Shown: one piece after another, positions 36,758 to 46,175 of the stretch
Layout of the letters: every line of letters begins with the position of its first letter
How positions within the stretch are numbered: the stretch's first letter is position 1
Assembly (NCBI RefSeq): GCF_016820515.1
Contig: NZ_JADHDV010000001.1
Coordinates: forward strand, 1 to 64,000
DNA from: Pseudoxanthomonas beigongshangi
Lineage (GTDB): Bacteria; Pseudomonadota; Gammaproteobacteria; Xanthomonadales; Xanthomonadaceae
Direction: 5' to 3'
DNA length: 64,000 nucleotides
Translations under genes and position numbers: made by a program
The notes under the pieces: model-generated
What the model was told of the DNA's origin: nothing
Seen by the model: only the letters and a program-made list of their open reading frames with translations
The model's database searches: none

Positions 36758-36845
36758 GGTGTTCTCCGGAAAGGATGGCAAACCTCTATTATGTGGATAA
36801 ATTCGTCGTTTGACAGTTATGATTTGCACGAATTTTCTGTAGATT

Positions 36846-36860
36846 TCGTCGAATCGACGA
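36846..36860. promoter_or_regulatory. Candidate Lrp/AsnC operator
   Basis: TCGTCGAATCGACGA is a perfect 6+3+6 inverted repeat 15 bases before the regulator start. An AAATTCGTCG half-site near 36797 and GCACGAATTT near 36826 repeat its elements in the AT-rich divergent intergenic region. Multiple phased half-sites are typical of Lrp-family autoregulation. Confidence 0.5.
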
Positions 36861-36875
36861 GGCGAGTGCCCTGAA

Positions 36876-37307
36876 ATGAAGATCTCCGCGACCGACCAGT
36901 TGCTGCTCAGCCTGTTGCGCGACAACGCGCGCGCCTCGACCGCCCAGATCGCGCGCCGGCTCAATCTGTCGCGAACGACGGTGCAGAGCCGGATCGAGCG
37001 GCTGGAACGCGAGGGCGTCATCAGCGGCTATACCGTGCGGGTGCACGATGACTACGAGCGCGGGCACATCCGCGCGCACATCATGATCACCGTGCATCCC
37101 AAGCAGATGACCTCGGTGGTCGCCTCCCTGCGCGCGATGCCCGAGGTGCGCCTGCTGCAGTCGGTCAGCGGCGCCTACGATCTGATCGCGGTGGGCGTGG
37201 TGCCATCGGTGGACGGCATGGATTTGCTGACCGATCGGATCGGCGCGATTGACGGCGTCGAGCGCACCACCTCGTCGATCGTGCTGTCGACCAAGTTCGA
37301 GCGCTGA
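36876..37307 (+). CDS. Lrp/AsnC-family transcriptional regulator, 143 aa
   Basis: An N-terminal winged helix-turn-helix ([20 protein letters not shown], then [20 protein letters not shown]) is followed by the RAM/AsnC effector domain ([40 protein letters not shown]). Such proteins form octamers and respond to amino acids. It is divergent from the class III aminotransferase with a 118-base AT-rich interval holding inverted repeats, so it probably controls that gene and itself. Length is normal. Confidence 0.93.
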   Translation: MKISATDQLLLSLLRDNARASTAQIARRLNLSRTTVQSRIERLEREGVISGYTVRVHDDYERGHIRAHIMITVHPKQMTSVVASLRAMPEVRLLQSVSGAYDLIAVGVVPSVDGMDLLTDRIGAIDGVERTTSSIVLSTKFER

Positions 37308-37392
37308 ACGGCGGCGCGGGCCGGGCAGGGGACGCAAACGCCCGTGGCGACCGGCTCCCTTACAATGGCGGGCTTCCCCGAGCCGTCCCCCT

Positions 37393-38421
37393 GTGAAGAA
37401 ATCCGATTTCCATTTCGACCTGCCCGAGGCCTTGATCGCCCAGGCGCCGCTGCCGGAGCGTTCGGCCAGCCGCCTGCTGGTGGTGCCGCCGGGCGACGCC
37501 GCCTTCGCCGATCGCCAGGTCCGCGATCTGCCGGAATGGCTGGCGCCGGGCGATCTGCTGGTGTTCAACGACACCCGGGTGATTCCGGCCCGGCTGTTCG
37601 GCCAGAAGGAGACCGGCGGGCGGGTCGAAATCCTGATCGAGCGCCTGTTGCCTGACAACGAGGCGCGGGCGCAGGTGGGTGCCAGCAAGTCGCCCAAGCC
37701 CGGTAGCAGGATTGCCCTGGACGCCGGCGGCGAGGCCGAGGTGCTGGGCCGGGACGGCGAGTTCTACCGCCTGCGCTTCCACGTGCCCGCGGCGCTGGAA
37801 AGCTGGCTGCTGCAGGCTGGCCGCCTGCCGCTGCCGCCGTACATCCAGCGCGAAGCGGGGAAGGACGACGACGAGCGCTACCAGACCGTGTTCGCGCGCG
37901 AGCCGGGCGCGGTCGCCGCACCGACCGCCGGCCTGCATTTCGACGAGCCGCTGCTGGCGGCGCTGCACGAACGCGGCGTCGAATTCGGCCACGTCACCCT
38001 GCACGTGGGCGCCGGCACCTTCCAGCCGGTGAGGGTGGATGACGTCCGCCAGCACCAGATGCACAGCGAATGGCTGAACGTCGGTGCGGCGCTGATCGAA
38101 CGCATCCAGGCCACCCGCGCCCGCGGCGGGCGGGTGATCGCGGTGGGCACCACCGTGGTGCGCGCGCTGGAATCGGCGATGCGCGATGGTCAACTGCAAC
38201 CGTTCGCCGGCGAGACCCGCATCTTCATCTTCCCCGGTTATCGCATCCGCAGCGTGGACGCGATGATCACCAATTTCCACCTGCCGGAGAGCACCCTGCT
38301 GATGCTGGTTTCGGCGTTCGCCGGCAAGGAACGCGTGTTCGCCGCCTATGAGCACGCGGTGCGCGAACGCTATCGCTTCTTTTCCTACGGCGACGCGATG
38401 CTGCTGTTTCCGTCCATATGA
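37393..38421 (+). CDS. queA: tRNA preQ1(34) S-adenosylmethionine ribosyltransferase-isomerase QueA, 342 aa
   Basis: QueA transfers the ribosyl moiety of SAM to preQ1 in tRNA to make epoxyqueuosine. The start is GTG 37393 ([20 protein letters not shown]), the family's canonical N-terminus. Motifs: [56 protein letters not shown] and [14 protein letters not shown]. Length is normal. It precedes tgt, the next gene of the queuosine pathway, with a REP pair between them. No preQ1 riboswitch leader is visible upstream. Confidence 0.96.
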   Translation: MKKSDFHFDLPEALIAQAPLPERSASRLLVVPPGDAAFADRQVRDLPEWLAPGDLLVFNDTRVIPARLFGQKETGGRVEILIERLLPDNEARAQVGASKSPKPGSRIALDAGGEAEVLGRDGEFYRLRFHVPAALESWLLQAGRLPLPPYIQREAGKDDDERYQTVFAREPGAVAAPTAGLHFDEPLLAALHERGVEFGHVTLHVGAGTFQPVRVDDVRQHQMHSEWLNVGAALIERIQATRARGGRVIAVGTTVVRALESAMRDGQLQPFAGETRIFIFPGYRIRSVDAMITNFHLPESTLLMLVSAFAGKERVFAAYEHAVRERYRFFSYGDAMLLFPSI

Positions 38422-38424
38422 CTC

Positions 38425-39666
<1,242 letters not shown>

Positions 39667-39676
39667 CCGCGATCGC

Positions 39677-39742
39677 GTAGAGCCGAGCTTGCTCGGCTTG
39701 GCGGGTGAGGGGGGAAGAGCAGCGGAGCAAGCTCCGCTCTAC
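39677..39742. repeat. REP pair, family A
   Basis: GTAGAGCCGAGCTTGCTCGG at 39677 pairs with GGAGCAAGCTCCGCTCTAC ending at 39742. It is the first of two units in the 39667-40012 gap. Confidence 0.85.
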
Positions 39743-39798
39743 GCGGGTGCGCCGAGCTTGCCTATCGGCAAGTGCGCTCCGGCGGTAACCACCAGCAT

Positions 39799-39870
39799 GT
39801 AGAGCCGAGCTTGCTCGGCTGGGCGGGATGCCCGGGTGAGGGGAGAGCAGCGGGGCAAGCTCCGCTCTAC
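39799..39870. repeat. REP pair, family A
   Basis: GTAGAGCCGAGCTTGCTCGG at 39799 pairs with GGGGCAAGCTCCGCTCTAC ending at 39870. The spacer GCGGGATGCCCGGGTGAGGG resembles that of the preceding unit, which suggests local copying. After it, a separate hairpin (GGGACGGT / ACCGTCCC, 39897-39918) lies before yajC; the rest of the gap holds no gene. Confidence 0.85.
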
Positions 39871-40012
39871 AGGGTGATGCGGAACCTTTCCGGGCCGGGA
39901 CGGTCTTCACACCGTCCCGGCGAAGCCCGCCGGGTCCGGCGCGGCGCCGGGACGGGGATGCCTGCCGCGTGGCATAATTCCCGGCTGCTTTCGCATAAGA
40001 ACGGATAACTCC

Positions 40013-40354
40013 ATGAATCTGCTCGATTTTCTGATCGCCCCGGCGCATGCACAGGCCGCCGGCGCTCCCCAGGGTGGCCTGGGTGGTTTCGGCCTGCTGA
40101 TGCCGATCATCCTGATTGCCATCATGTACTTCCTGATGATCCGCCCGCAGATGAAGCGTGCGAAGGAACATCGGGCCATGCTGGAAAAGCTCTCGCGCGG
40201 CGACGAGGTCATCACCACCGGTGGCATCGCCGGCACCATCACCGACATCGGCGACAACTTCATCACCATCGAAGTGGCCGACAACGTGCGGGTGCGCGTG
40301 CAGAAGGCCGCCGTGGGCAATGTCCTGCCCAAGGGCACCCTGAAGTCCGCCTGA
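40013..40354 (+). CDS. yajC: Preprotein translocase subunit YajC, 113 aa
   Basis: YajC associates with SecDF at the inner-membrane translocon. The N-terminus (MNLLDFLIAPAHAQAAGAPQ) precedes one membrane helix (LMPIILIAIMYFLMIRPQMK), followed by a cytosolic segment KEHRAMLEKLSRGDEVITTG and GIAGTITDIGDNFITIEVAD. Length is normal. It is the first gene of the yajC-secD-secF operon; an ACTCC start context gives only a weak ribosome binding site. Confidence 0.96.
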   Translation: MNLLDFLIAPAHAQAAGAPQGGLGGFGLLMPIILIAIMYFLMIRPQMKRAKEHRAMLEKLSRGDEVITTGGIAGTITDIGDNFITIEVADNVRVRVQKAAVGNVLPKGTLKSA

Positions 40355-40413
40355 TTTTCCCTTCCGACCATCGTTGAGCGCGCACCCGGGACGGGTGTGC
40401 GCGGGTTGCCGCA

Positions 40414-42318
40414 ATGCTTGAATTCCCTCGCTGGAAATACGTCGTCATCCTGCTGGTCGTTGCGCTGAGCGTGTTCTACGCCCTGCCCAACATCTACCCG
40501 CAGGATCCCTCGGTACAGATCACCCCGAACCGCGGATACGCGGTGGACGCGGCGTTGCGGCAGAAGGTCGAGGCCAGCCTCAAGGAGGCCGGCGTGGCCA
40601 CCAAGGCGCTGGACGACCAGGATGGCAAGAGCCTGCTGGTCCGCCTGCCGGGCCTGGATGCGCAGACCAAGGCCAACGACGTCCTTCGCGGCGCGTTGGG
40701 CGAGAACTACGTGGTGGCGCTGAACCTGGCCTCGACGGTCCCGGACTGGCTCAGCCGGTTCGGCGCCCGCCCGATGGTGCAGGGCCTGGATTTGCAGGGC
40801 GGCGTGCACTTCGAGTTGCAGGTCGACCAGAAGGCCGCGCTGGACAAGCGCGTCGACGCCTACGTCGAGGACGCCCGCCTGACCCTGCGCGACAACCGCA
40901 TCAAGTACCAGTCGGTAGAACGCCGTCCGGACAACAGCATCGCCATCGCCCTGGCCCCGGGCGAGGACGCCAACAAGGCGCGCGACCTGCTGGCCAAGAC
41001 CCTGGTCGCCTCGTCCAATGCCGGCGGCGCCGGGCTGGCGGGCGGCGGCGCCCTGACCTATGACGTGGAAGGCGAGCGCATCACCATCGTCCTGCCGGAG
41101 AGCGAACTGAACCAGATCGCCGGCAGCGCCATCGAGCAGAACATCACCACCCTGCGCAACCGCGTGAACGAGCTGGGCGTGGCCGAGCCGATCATCCAGC
41201 GCCAGGGCAACGATCGCGTGGTCGTGCAGCTGCCGGGCGTGCAGGACACCGCCGAGGCCAAGCGCATGATCGGTGCGACCGCCACCCTGGAGTACCGCGC
41301 AGCGGTCGACGGCAACGCCTACGACGCGGTCGCCAGCGGCAACGTGCCGCCGGAGGCGCGGGTGTACTACCGCCGCGAGCTGGGCCCCGATGGCAAGCCG
41401 ATCCCGATCCTGCTGAACAAGCGCGTGATCGTGTCCGGCGACCAGATGGTCGGCGCGCAGACCTCGACCGACCAGAACGGCCTGCCGGCGGTCAACGTCA
41501 CGCTGAACAACATCGGCGGCCAGCGCATGTTCGACTTCACCAGCGCCAACGTGAACAAGCCGATGGCGGTGGTCTACATCGAGCGCATCCCGCAGGTGGA
41601 TATCGTCAACGGCGAGGAAGTGCGCAGCACCCGGATCAAGGAAGAAGTGATCTCGGTGGCCAACATCAATGGCGTGTTCGGCAAGAACTTCATCACCACC
41701 GGCCTGGAAAAGACCGAGGCCGACGGCCTGGCCAAGCTGCTGCGCGCCGGCTCGCTGGCCGCGCCGATGGACTTCATCAACGAGCGTGTGGTCGGTCCCA
41801 GCCTCGGCAAGGAGAACGTCGAGCGCGGCACCAAGGCGGTGATGTTCTCGTTCCTGTTCGCACTGGCTTTCTTCCTTGTCTATTACCGGGTGTTCGGTCT
41901 GCTGACCTGCATCGCGCTGCTGCTCAACCTGGTGATGGTGGTGGCGGTGATGTCGCTGTTCGGCGCCACCATGACGCTGCCGGGCTTCGCCGGCCTGGCG
42001 CTGTCGATCGGCATGTCGGTGGACGCGAACGTGCTGATCAACGAACGCATACGCGAGGAATTGAGGGCGGGGGTGCCACCGCTGGCGTCCATCGCCACCG
42101 GCTACGACAAGGCCTCCGGCACCATCTTCGACTCGAACATGACCGCGCTGCTGGCCGGCGTGGCGCTGTTCGCCTTTGGCACCGGCCCGCTGAAGGGCTT
42201 CGCCGTCACCATGATCGTCGGCATCCTGACCTCCGTGTTCACCGCCGTGACCGTGTCGCGCGCGCTGGCCACGCTGATCTACGGCCGCCGCCGCAAGCTG
42301 AAGTCGCTGGCCATCTGA
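40414..42318 (+). CDS. secD: Protein translocase subunit SecD, 634 aa
   Basis: SecD with SecF uses the proton gradient to help pull proteins across the inner membrane. TM1 is in WKYVVILLVVALSVFYALPN. A long periplasmic P1 domain follows, with RPMVQGLDLQGGVHFELQVD at its start and NIGGQRMFDFTSANVNKPMA in the head. The last five helices begin with KAVMFSFLFALAFFLVYYRV and include the signature GLALSIGMSVDANVLINERI. Length is typical. It lies 59 bases after yajC. Confidence 0.97.
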   Translation: MLEFPRWKYVVILLVVALSVFYALPNIYPQDPSVQITPNRGYAVDAALRQKVEASLKEAGVATKALDDQDGKSLLVRLPGLDAQTKANDVLRGALGENYVVALNLASTVPDWLSRFGARPMVQGLDLQGGVHFELQVDQKAALDKRVDAYVEDARLTLRDNRIKYQSVERRPDNSIAIALAPGEDANKARDLLAKTLVASSNAGGAGLAGGGALTYDVEGERITIVLPESELNQIAGSAIEQNITTLRNRVNELGVAEPIIQRQGNDRVVVQLPGVQDTAEAKRMIGATATLEYRAAVDGNAYDAVASGNVPPEARVYYRRELGPDGKPIPILLNKRVIVSGDQMVGAQTSTDQNGLPAVNVTLNNIGGQRMFDFTSANVNKPMAVVYIERIPQVDIVNGEEVRSTRIKEEVISVANINGVFGKNFITTGLEKTEADGLAKLLRAGSLAAPMDFINERVVGPSLGKENVERGTKAVMFSFLFALAFFLVYYRVFGLLTCIALLLNLVMVVAVMSLFGATMTLPGFAGLALSIGMSVDANVLINERIREELRAGVPPLASIATGYDKASGTIFDSNMTALLAGVALFAFGTGPLKGFAVTMIVGILTSVFTAVTVSRALATLIYGRRRKLKSLAI

Positions 42319-42334
42319 CGAGAGCAACCGAACC

Positions 42335-43300
42335 ATGAAACTCTTTCCGCTGCATCTCGTTCCCAACGACACCAACATCGACTTCATGCGCCTGCGCTGG
42401 GTGTCGCTGGCGGTCGCCCTGATCCTCGCGGTGGTCGCCGTCGGCGCCATGGCATTCAAGGGCTTCAACTACGCGCTCGATTTCACCGGCGGCATCATGG
42501 TGGAACTGCGCTTCGACAACCCGCCGGACGTGGATGGCGTGCGCGAGCGCCTGGAAACCTCCGGTTACCAGGGCGCGCAGGTCCAGACCTTCGGCAGCGG
42601 CCGGGATCTGCTGGTCCGCCTGCAGCCGCGCGAAGGCCAGACCGATTCGGAAGCCGCCAACCGCACCGCCACCGAGGTGGTGAAGCTGGCGTCCTCGGCG
42701 GAGAACCCGGCGACCAAGCTGCGCAGCGAAATCGTCAGCCCGCAGGTCGGCAAGGAACTGGCCATGAACGGCCTGTACGCGCTGATCTTCGTGGTGGTCG
42801 GCTTCCTGATCTACATCGCGTTCCGGTTCGAATGGAAATTCGCGCTGGCGGCGATCTTCACCACCCTGCACGACGTGCTGATCTGCGCCGGCTTCTTCGC
42901 CCTGACCGGGCGGGAGTTCGACCTGACCGTGCTGGCGGGCCTGCTGTCGGTGATGGGTTTCTCGATCAACGACACCATCGTGGTGTTCGACCGCGTGCGC
43001 GAGAATTTCCGCTCGCTGCGCGTGGATCCGGTCGAGGTGCTGAATCGTTCGGTCAACCAGACCCTGTCGCGCACCATCATCACCTCGTTCGTGGCGTTCC
43101 TGACCGTGCTGGCGCTGTACATCTACGGCGGCGGTTCGCTGGAAGGCATGGCGATCTCGCAGATGATCGGCATCGTGATCGGCACCATCTCCTCGATCTT
43201 CATCGCTTGCCCGCTGCTGACGATGGGCTTCATGAAGGTCACCAAGCAGGATCTGATGCCCAAGGCCAAGGACGAGGCGGCGCTGGCGCGGAGGCCCTGA
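42335..43300 (+). CDS. secF: Protein translocase subunit SecF, 321 aa
   Basis: SecF begins MKLFPLHLVPNDTNIDFMRL with TM1 in VALILAVVAVGAMAFKGFNYALDFTGG and has a shorter periplasmic domain than SecD. The signature D4 region VMGFSINDTIVVFDRVRENF is intact, followed by NQTLSRTIITSFVAFLTVLA. It has six membrane segments and normal length. It is 16 bases after secD and ends before a strong bidirectional terminator. Confidence 0.97.
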   Translation: MKLFPLHLVPNDTNIDFMRLRWVSLAVALILAVVAVGAMAFKGFNYALDFTGGIMVELRFDNPPDVDGVRERLETSGYQGAQVQTFGSGRDLLVRLQPREGQTDSEAANRTATEVVKLASSAENPATKLRSEIVSPQVGKELAMNGLYALIFVVVGFLIYIAFRFEWKFALAAIFTTLHDVLICAGFFALTGREFDLTVLAGLLSVMGFSINDTIVVFDRVRENFRSLRVDPVEVLNRSVNQTLSRTIITSFVAFLTVLALYIYGGGSLEGMAISQMIGIVIGTISSIFIACPLLTMGFMKVTKQDLMPKAKDEAALARRP

Positions 43301-43310
43301 GGGCCGAGAT

Positions 43311-43352
43311 TCGCCTGAGGGCCGAGATTCGGGAGTGGGGATTCGGGATTCG
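43311..43352. repeat. Direct repeats, family C (GGGATTCGGGATT type)
   Basis: GGCCGAGATTCG occurs twice, followed by GGGGATTCGGGATTCG. The motif resembles the inverted GGGATTxGGGATT array at 52404-52563, though only half of it is present here. It lies directly after secF. Confidence 0.55.
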
Positions 43353-43376
43353 ATAGTTTCCCTGTCCAGCTACAAG

Positions 43377-43409
43377 AAAAAGGCCGCGCATCGCGCGGCC
43401 TTTTTTTTT
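43377..43409. terminator. Strong bidirectional intrinsic terminator between secF and suhB
   Basis: AAAAAGGCCGCGCATCGCGCGGCC followed by nine T residues. The 8-base GC stem has a 3-base loop and both an A and a T tract, serving the plus-strand sec operon and the convergent suhB. Confidence 0.95.
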
Positions 43410-43475
43410 GTAGAGCGGAGCTTGCTCCGCTGATGTTCATCCGGGCAAGGCGAAGCCGAGCAAGCCCGGCTCTAC
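43410..43475. repeat. REP pair, family A
   Basis: GTAGAGCGGAGCTTGCTCCG at 43410 pairs with GAGCAAGCCCGGCTCTAC ending at 43475. It begins immediately after the T tract of the terminator and ends just before the suhB stop codon. Confidence 0.85.
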
Positions 43476-43479
43476 CGCA

Positions 43480-44310
43480 TCAGCCCTTGGGCGGGTCGAA
43501 GCTGGCGGCGTAGCCGGAGCTGACGATGGTCTTCTGCAGGGCTTCGGCCACCTTGATGTTGCCGGCGACGATCTGGCGGGAGGCCGGGCCACGCCCGTCC
43601 ATGCGCGGGGTGGCCGCGCCGCGGAAGTCGCAGATGCGGCCGCCGGCCTCGCGCACCAGCAGCACGCCGGCGGCGATGTCCCAGTCCTTCACGCCGGCTT
43701 CGAAGTAGGCATCCAGGCGGCCACAGGCCACGTAGGCCAGATCGAGCGCGGCCGAACCGGTGCGGCGGACGTCCTCGGCCTGGACCAGCAGTTCGCGCAC
43801 GCATTCGAGCTGGGCGCCGGCACGGGCGCGCTCGCGCGGCGGGAAGCCGGTGCTGATGACGGTGCCGGCCAGATCCTTGCGATCGGCCACCCGGATCTTG
43901 CGCTCGTTGAGCTGGGCGCCGGCGCCGCGGCTGGCGGTGAACAGGTCGTTGCGCAGGGGATCGAAGATCACCGCGTCGGTGGGCTCGCCGTTTTCGACCA
44001 GCGCGATCGACACGCAATAGTGCGGGAAGCCGCGCAGGTAGTTGCTGGTGCCGTCGAGCGGGTCGATGACCCAGGTGTAGCGGCTCTGGCCCTGGATGCC
44101 GCCTTCCTCGCCGACCACGGCGTAATCGGGATAGGCGCGGCGGAGTTCCTTGACGATGACCTTCTCGGCATCGGCGTCCACTTCGCTGGCGTAGTCCATC
44201 CGGTCCTTCTGCACCACGTTCAGCGCGTCCAGCTTGTTGATGCTGCGCAACAGGACGTTGCCTGCCAGTCGGGCGGCTTTGACCATGACGGTGACGGCGG
44301 GTTTCTGCAT
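43480..44310 (-). CDS. suhB: Inositol-1-monophosphatase family protein SuhB, 276 aa
   Basis: The IMPase fold dephosphorylates myo-inositol monophosphates; in enterobacteria SuhB also joins the rRNA antitermination complex. The start is ATG 44310 ([20 protein letters not shown]). The metal-site motifs are intact: [25 protein letters not shown] and [17 protein letters not shown]. Length is normal. It is divergent from trmJ across 95 bases, a neighbour often seen with suhB in proteobacteria. Confidence 0.94.
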   Translation of the reverse strand: MQKPAVTVMVKAARLAGNVLLRSINKLDALNVVQKDRMDYASEVDADAEKVIVKELRRAYPDYAVVGEEGGIQGQSRYTWVIDPLDGTSNYLRGFPHYCVSIALVENGEPTDAVIFDPLRNDLFTASRGAGAQLNERKIRVADRKDLAGTVISTGFPPRERARAGAQLECVRELLVQAEDVRRTGSAALDLAYVACGRLDAYFEAGVKDWDIAAGVLLVREAGGRICDFRGAATPRMDGRGPASRQIVAGNIKVAEALQKTIVSSGYAASFDPPKG

Positions 44311-44405
44311 GGCTTCGGACCTCGGAACAGGCAGGGGGCGGTATGGACGGTGGAAAAGAACGGCGCGGCGCAGGGGCCGGCGCGCACAGTTTAACATCTG
44401 CGCCC

Positions 44406-45179
44406 ATGAACACTCCCGAATTCCCGCTCCCCGCGTCCGACCGGCTGCGCATCGTGCTGGTCGGCACCCAGCATCCCGGCAACATCGGCGCCGCCGCGCG
44501 CGCCCTCAAGACCATGGGGCTGGCCCGGCTGGTATTGGTCGCCCCCGAACAGTTCCCGGCCGAGGAGGCCAGCCGCCGCGCCGCCGGGGCCGACGATCTG
44601 CTGGCCGATGCCCGGGTGGTCGCCACCCTGGCCGAAGGGGTGGCCGACTGCCGCTACGTGCTGGGCTGCACCGCCCGCAGCCGCCGGGTGCAACTGGAGG
44701 AATTCGAGCCGCGCCAGGCCGCCGCCCAGGCGGTGACGATGGCCGCGCAAGGCGAGGTGGCGCTGGTGTTCGGCCGCGAACGCACCGGCCTGACCAACGA
44801 GGAACTGCAGCTGTGCCACGCCGCCGTCCACATTCCGGCCAATCCCGAGTACAGCTCCCTGAACCTGGCCGCCGCCGTGCAGGTGCTGGCGTATGAGCTG
44901 CGCCTGGCATTGCGCGGGCAGGCCTCGTCGCCGGCGCCGGAAAGCCGCCACCCCGACGACGCGCCGGCCAGCCACGCGCAACTGGAAGGCTTCTTCGCCC
45001 AGTTGGGGCAGACCCTGGACGAGATCGATTTCCACAAGGGCCGCACGCCGGATTCGGCGATGCGCAAACTGCGTCGCCTGTTCCTGCGCGCGGACCTGAG
45101 CGAACAGGAGGTGAGGCTGTTGCGGGGCGTGCTGGCGGACGCCCAGCGGATGGCCCGTTTGGCCGACGGACGCACGTAA
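44406..45179 (+). CDS. trmJ: tRNA (cytidine/uridine-2'-O-)-methyltransferase TrmJ, 257 aa
   Basis: TrmJ is a SPOUT enzyme that methylates the 2'-O of nucleotide 32 in tRNA. SPOUT motifs are clear: [20 protein letters not shown] (motif 1), [16 protein letters not shown] (motif 2) and [20 protein letters not shown] (motif 3, trefoil knot). The C-terminal extension ([18 protein letters not shown]...) is the helical dimer/tRNA arm. The start at ATG 44406 matches family length. Confidence 0.95.
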   Translation: MNTPEFPLPASDRLRIVLVGTQHPGNIGAAARALKTMGLARLVLVAPEQFPAEEASRRAAGADDLLADARVVATLAEGVADCRYVLGCTARSRRVQLEEFEPRQAAAQAVTMAAQGEVALVFGRERTGLTNEELQLCHAAVHIPANPEYSSLNLAAAVQVLAYELRLALRGQASSPAPESRHPDDAPASHAQLEGFFAQLGQTLDEIDFHKGRTPDSAMRKLRRLFLRADLSEQEVRLLRGVLADAQRMARLADGRT

Positions 45180-45242
45180 TCTACTGTCCCAAAGTCACAA
45201 TTTCGGCTAGGCTCCCACCACCTTTTCGAAGGATTCTCCTCG

Positions 45243-46175
45243 TTGCCTACGTCCCGGTTCGCATTCGTCCTGACGCTGATCGGGGCGTTCCTCCTGCCGG
45301 GTGCCGTGGCGCCGGCCGATGCCGCCGGTGGCGATGATCACGTGCTTGTCCTGGGCCGCATCAGCGATGATCCCAAGGCCCACTACGAACAGCTCAAGCC
45401 GCTGCTGGACTACGTGATCCCGCGCATGCGCGATGTCGGCATCACCGAGGGCCGCATCCTGATGGCGCGCGACACCCAGCAGATGATCAGCTACCTGCGC
45501 CGGGGCCGGGTGGACTGGGTGACCGAAACCGCCGGCACCGCGATGCGGTTGCAGGACCGGGCCGGCGCAAAGCCGCTGGTGCTGACCGAGCGTGGCGGGG
45601 TGGGGCGCTACCACGGCGTGTTCTTCGTGCGCCGCGACAGCGGGCTGGAGAACCTGCAGGACCTGAAGGGCAAGGCGATCGCGTTCCAGAACACCGCTTC
45701 CACCAGCGCCTATTTCGCGCCGGCGGTGGAATTGCTGGATGCCGGCCAGCGGCTGGAGATCCTGCTGTCGCCGATGGATCGGCCGGCCCCGGATTCGGTC
45801 GGCTATGTGTTCGCCCGCACCGAACTGAACATCGCGGCCTGGGTCCACAAGCGCCTGGTCGATGCCGGCGTGGTGAGCAGCCTGGACTGGAACGACGCCC
45901 GCCGCATCCCGCCCTCGTTCCGCAACGACTTCCGCATCATCCACGAAACCCCCGAGTATCCGCGCGCGCTGGAGATGGTGCGTGGCGATCTGGAGCCGGC
46001 GGTCGAGGCGCGCCTGCGCGAGGTGCTGCTGCAGGCCGCCGAAGATCCGCAGGCGCGCGAGGCGATGCGGCTGTTCTTCCGCACCACCGCCTTCCTGCCG
46101 GTGGATCCCGACTCGCGGCGTGCGCTGGAGCACCTGCGGCAGGGCGTGGGCCGCGTGCGCGAGCAGGTCGAATGA
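45243..46175 (+). CDS. PhnD-type periplasmic binding protein, 310 aa
   Basis: The start is TTG 45243 after GAAGGATTCTCC. A signal peptide (FAFVLTLIGAFLLPGAVAPADA) leads to a two-lobed binding fold: VLGRISDDPKAHYEQLKPLL, the ligand-loop region RRGRVDWVTETAGTAMRLQD and LKGKAIAFQNTASTSAYFAP. This is the pattern of the phosphate/phosphonate (PhnD) binding proteins, but no ABC transporter genes are adjacent. Instead the stop overlaps the start of a GGDEF-EAL receptor gene (ATGA), so it is probably the periplasmic ligand-binding partner of that signalling protein. Confidence 0.85.
   Translation: MPTSRFAFVLTLIGAFLLPGAVAPADAAGGDDHVLVLGRISDDPKAHYEQLKPLLDYVIPRMRDVGITEGRILMARDTQQMISYLRRGRVDWVTETAGTAMRLQDRAGAKPLVLTERGGVGRYHGVFFVRRDSGLENLQDLKGKAIAFQNTASTSAYFAPAVELLDAGQRLEILLSPMDRPAPDSVGYVFARTELNIAAWVHKRLVDAGVVSSLDWNDARRIPPSFRNDFRIIHETPEYPRALEMVRGDLEPAVEARLREVLLQAAEDPQAREAMRLFFRTTAFLPVDPDSRRALEHLRQGVGRVREQVE

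Noticed and set aside
37308-37392. preQ1 riboswitch before queA
   Set aside because: The 85-base leader shows no preQ1 aptamer pseudoknot pattern and is simple GC-rich spacer.
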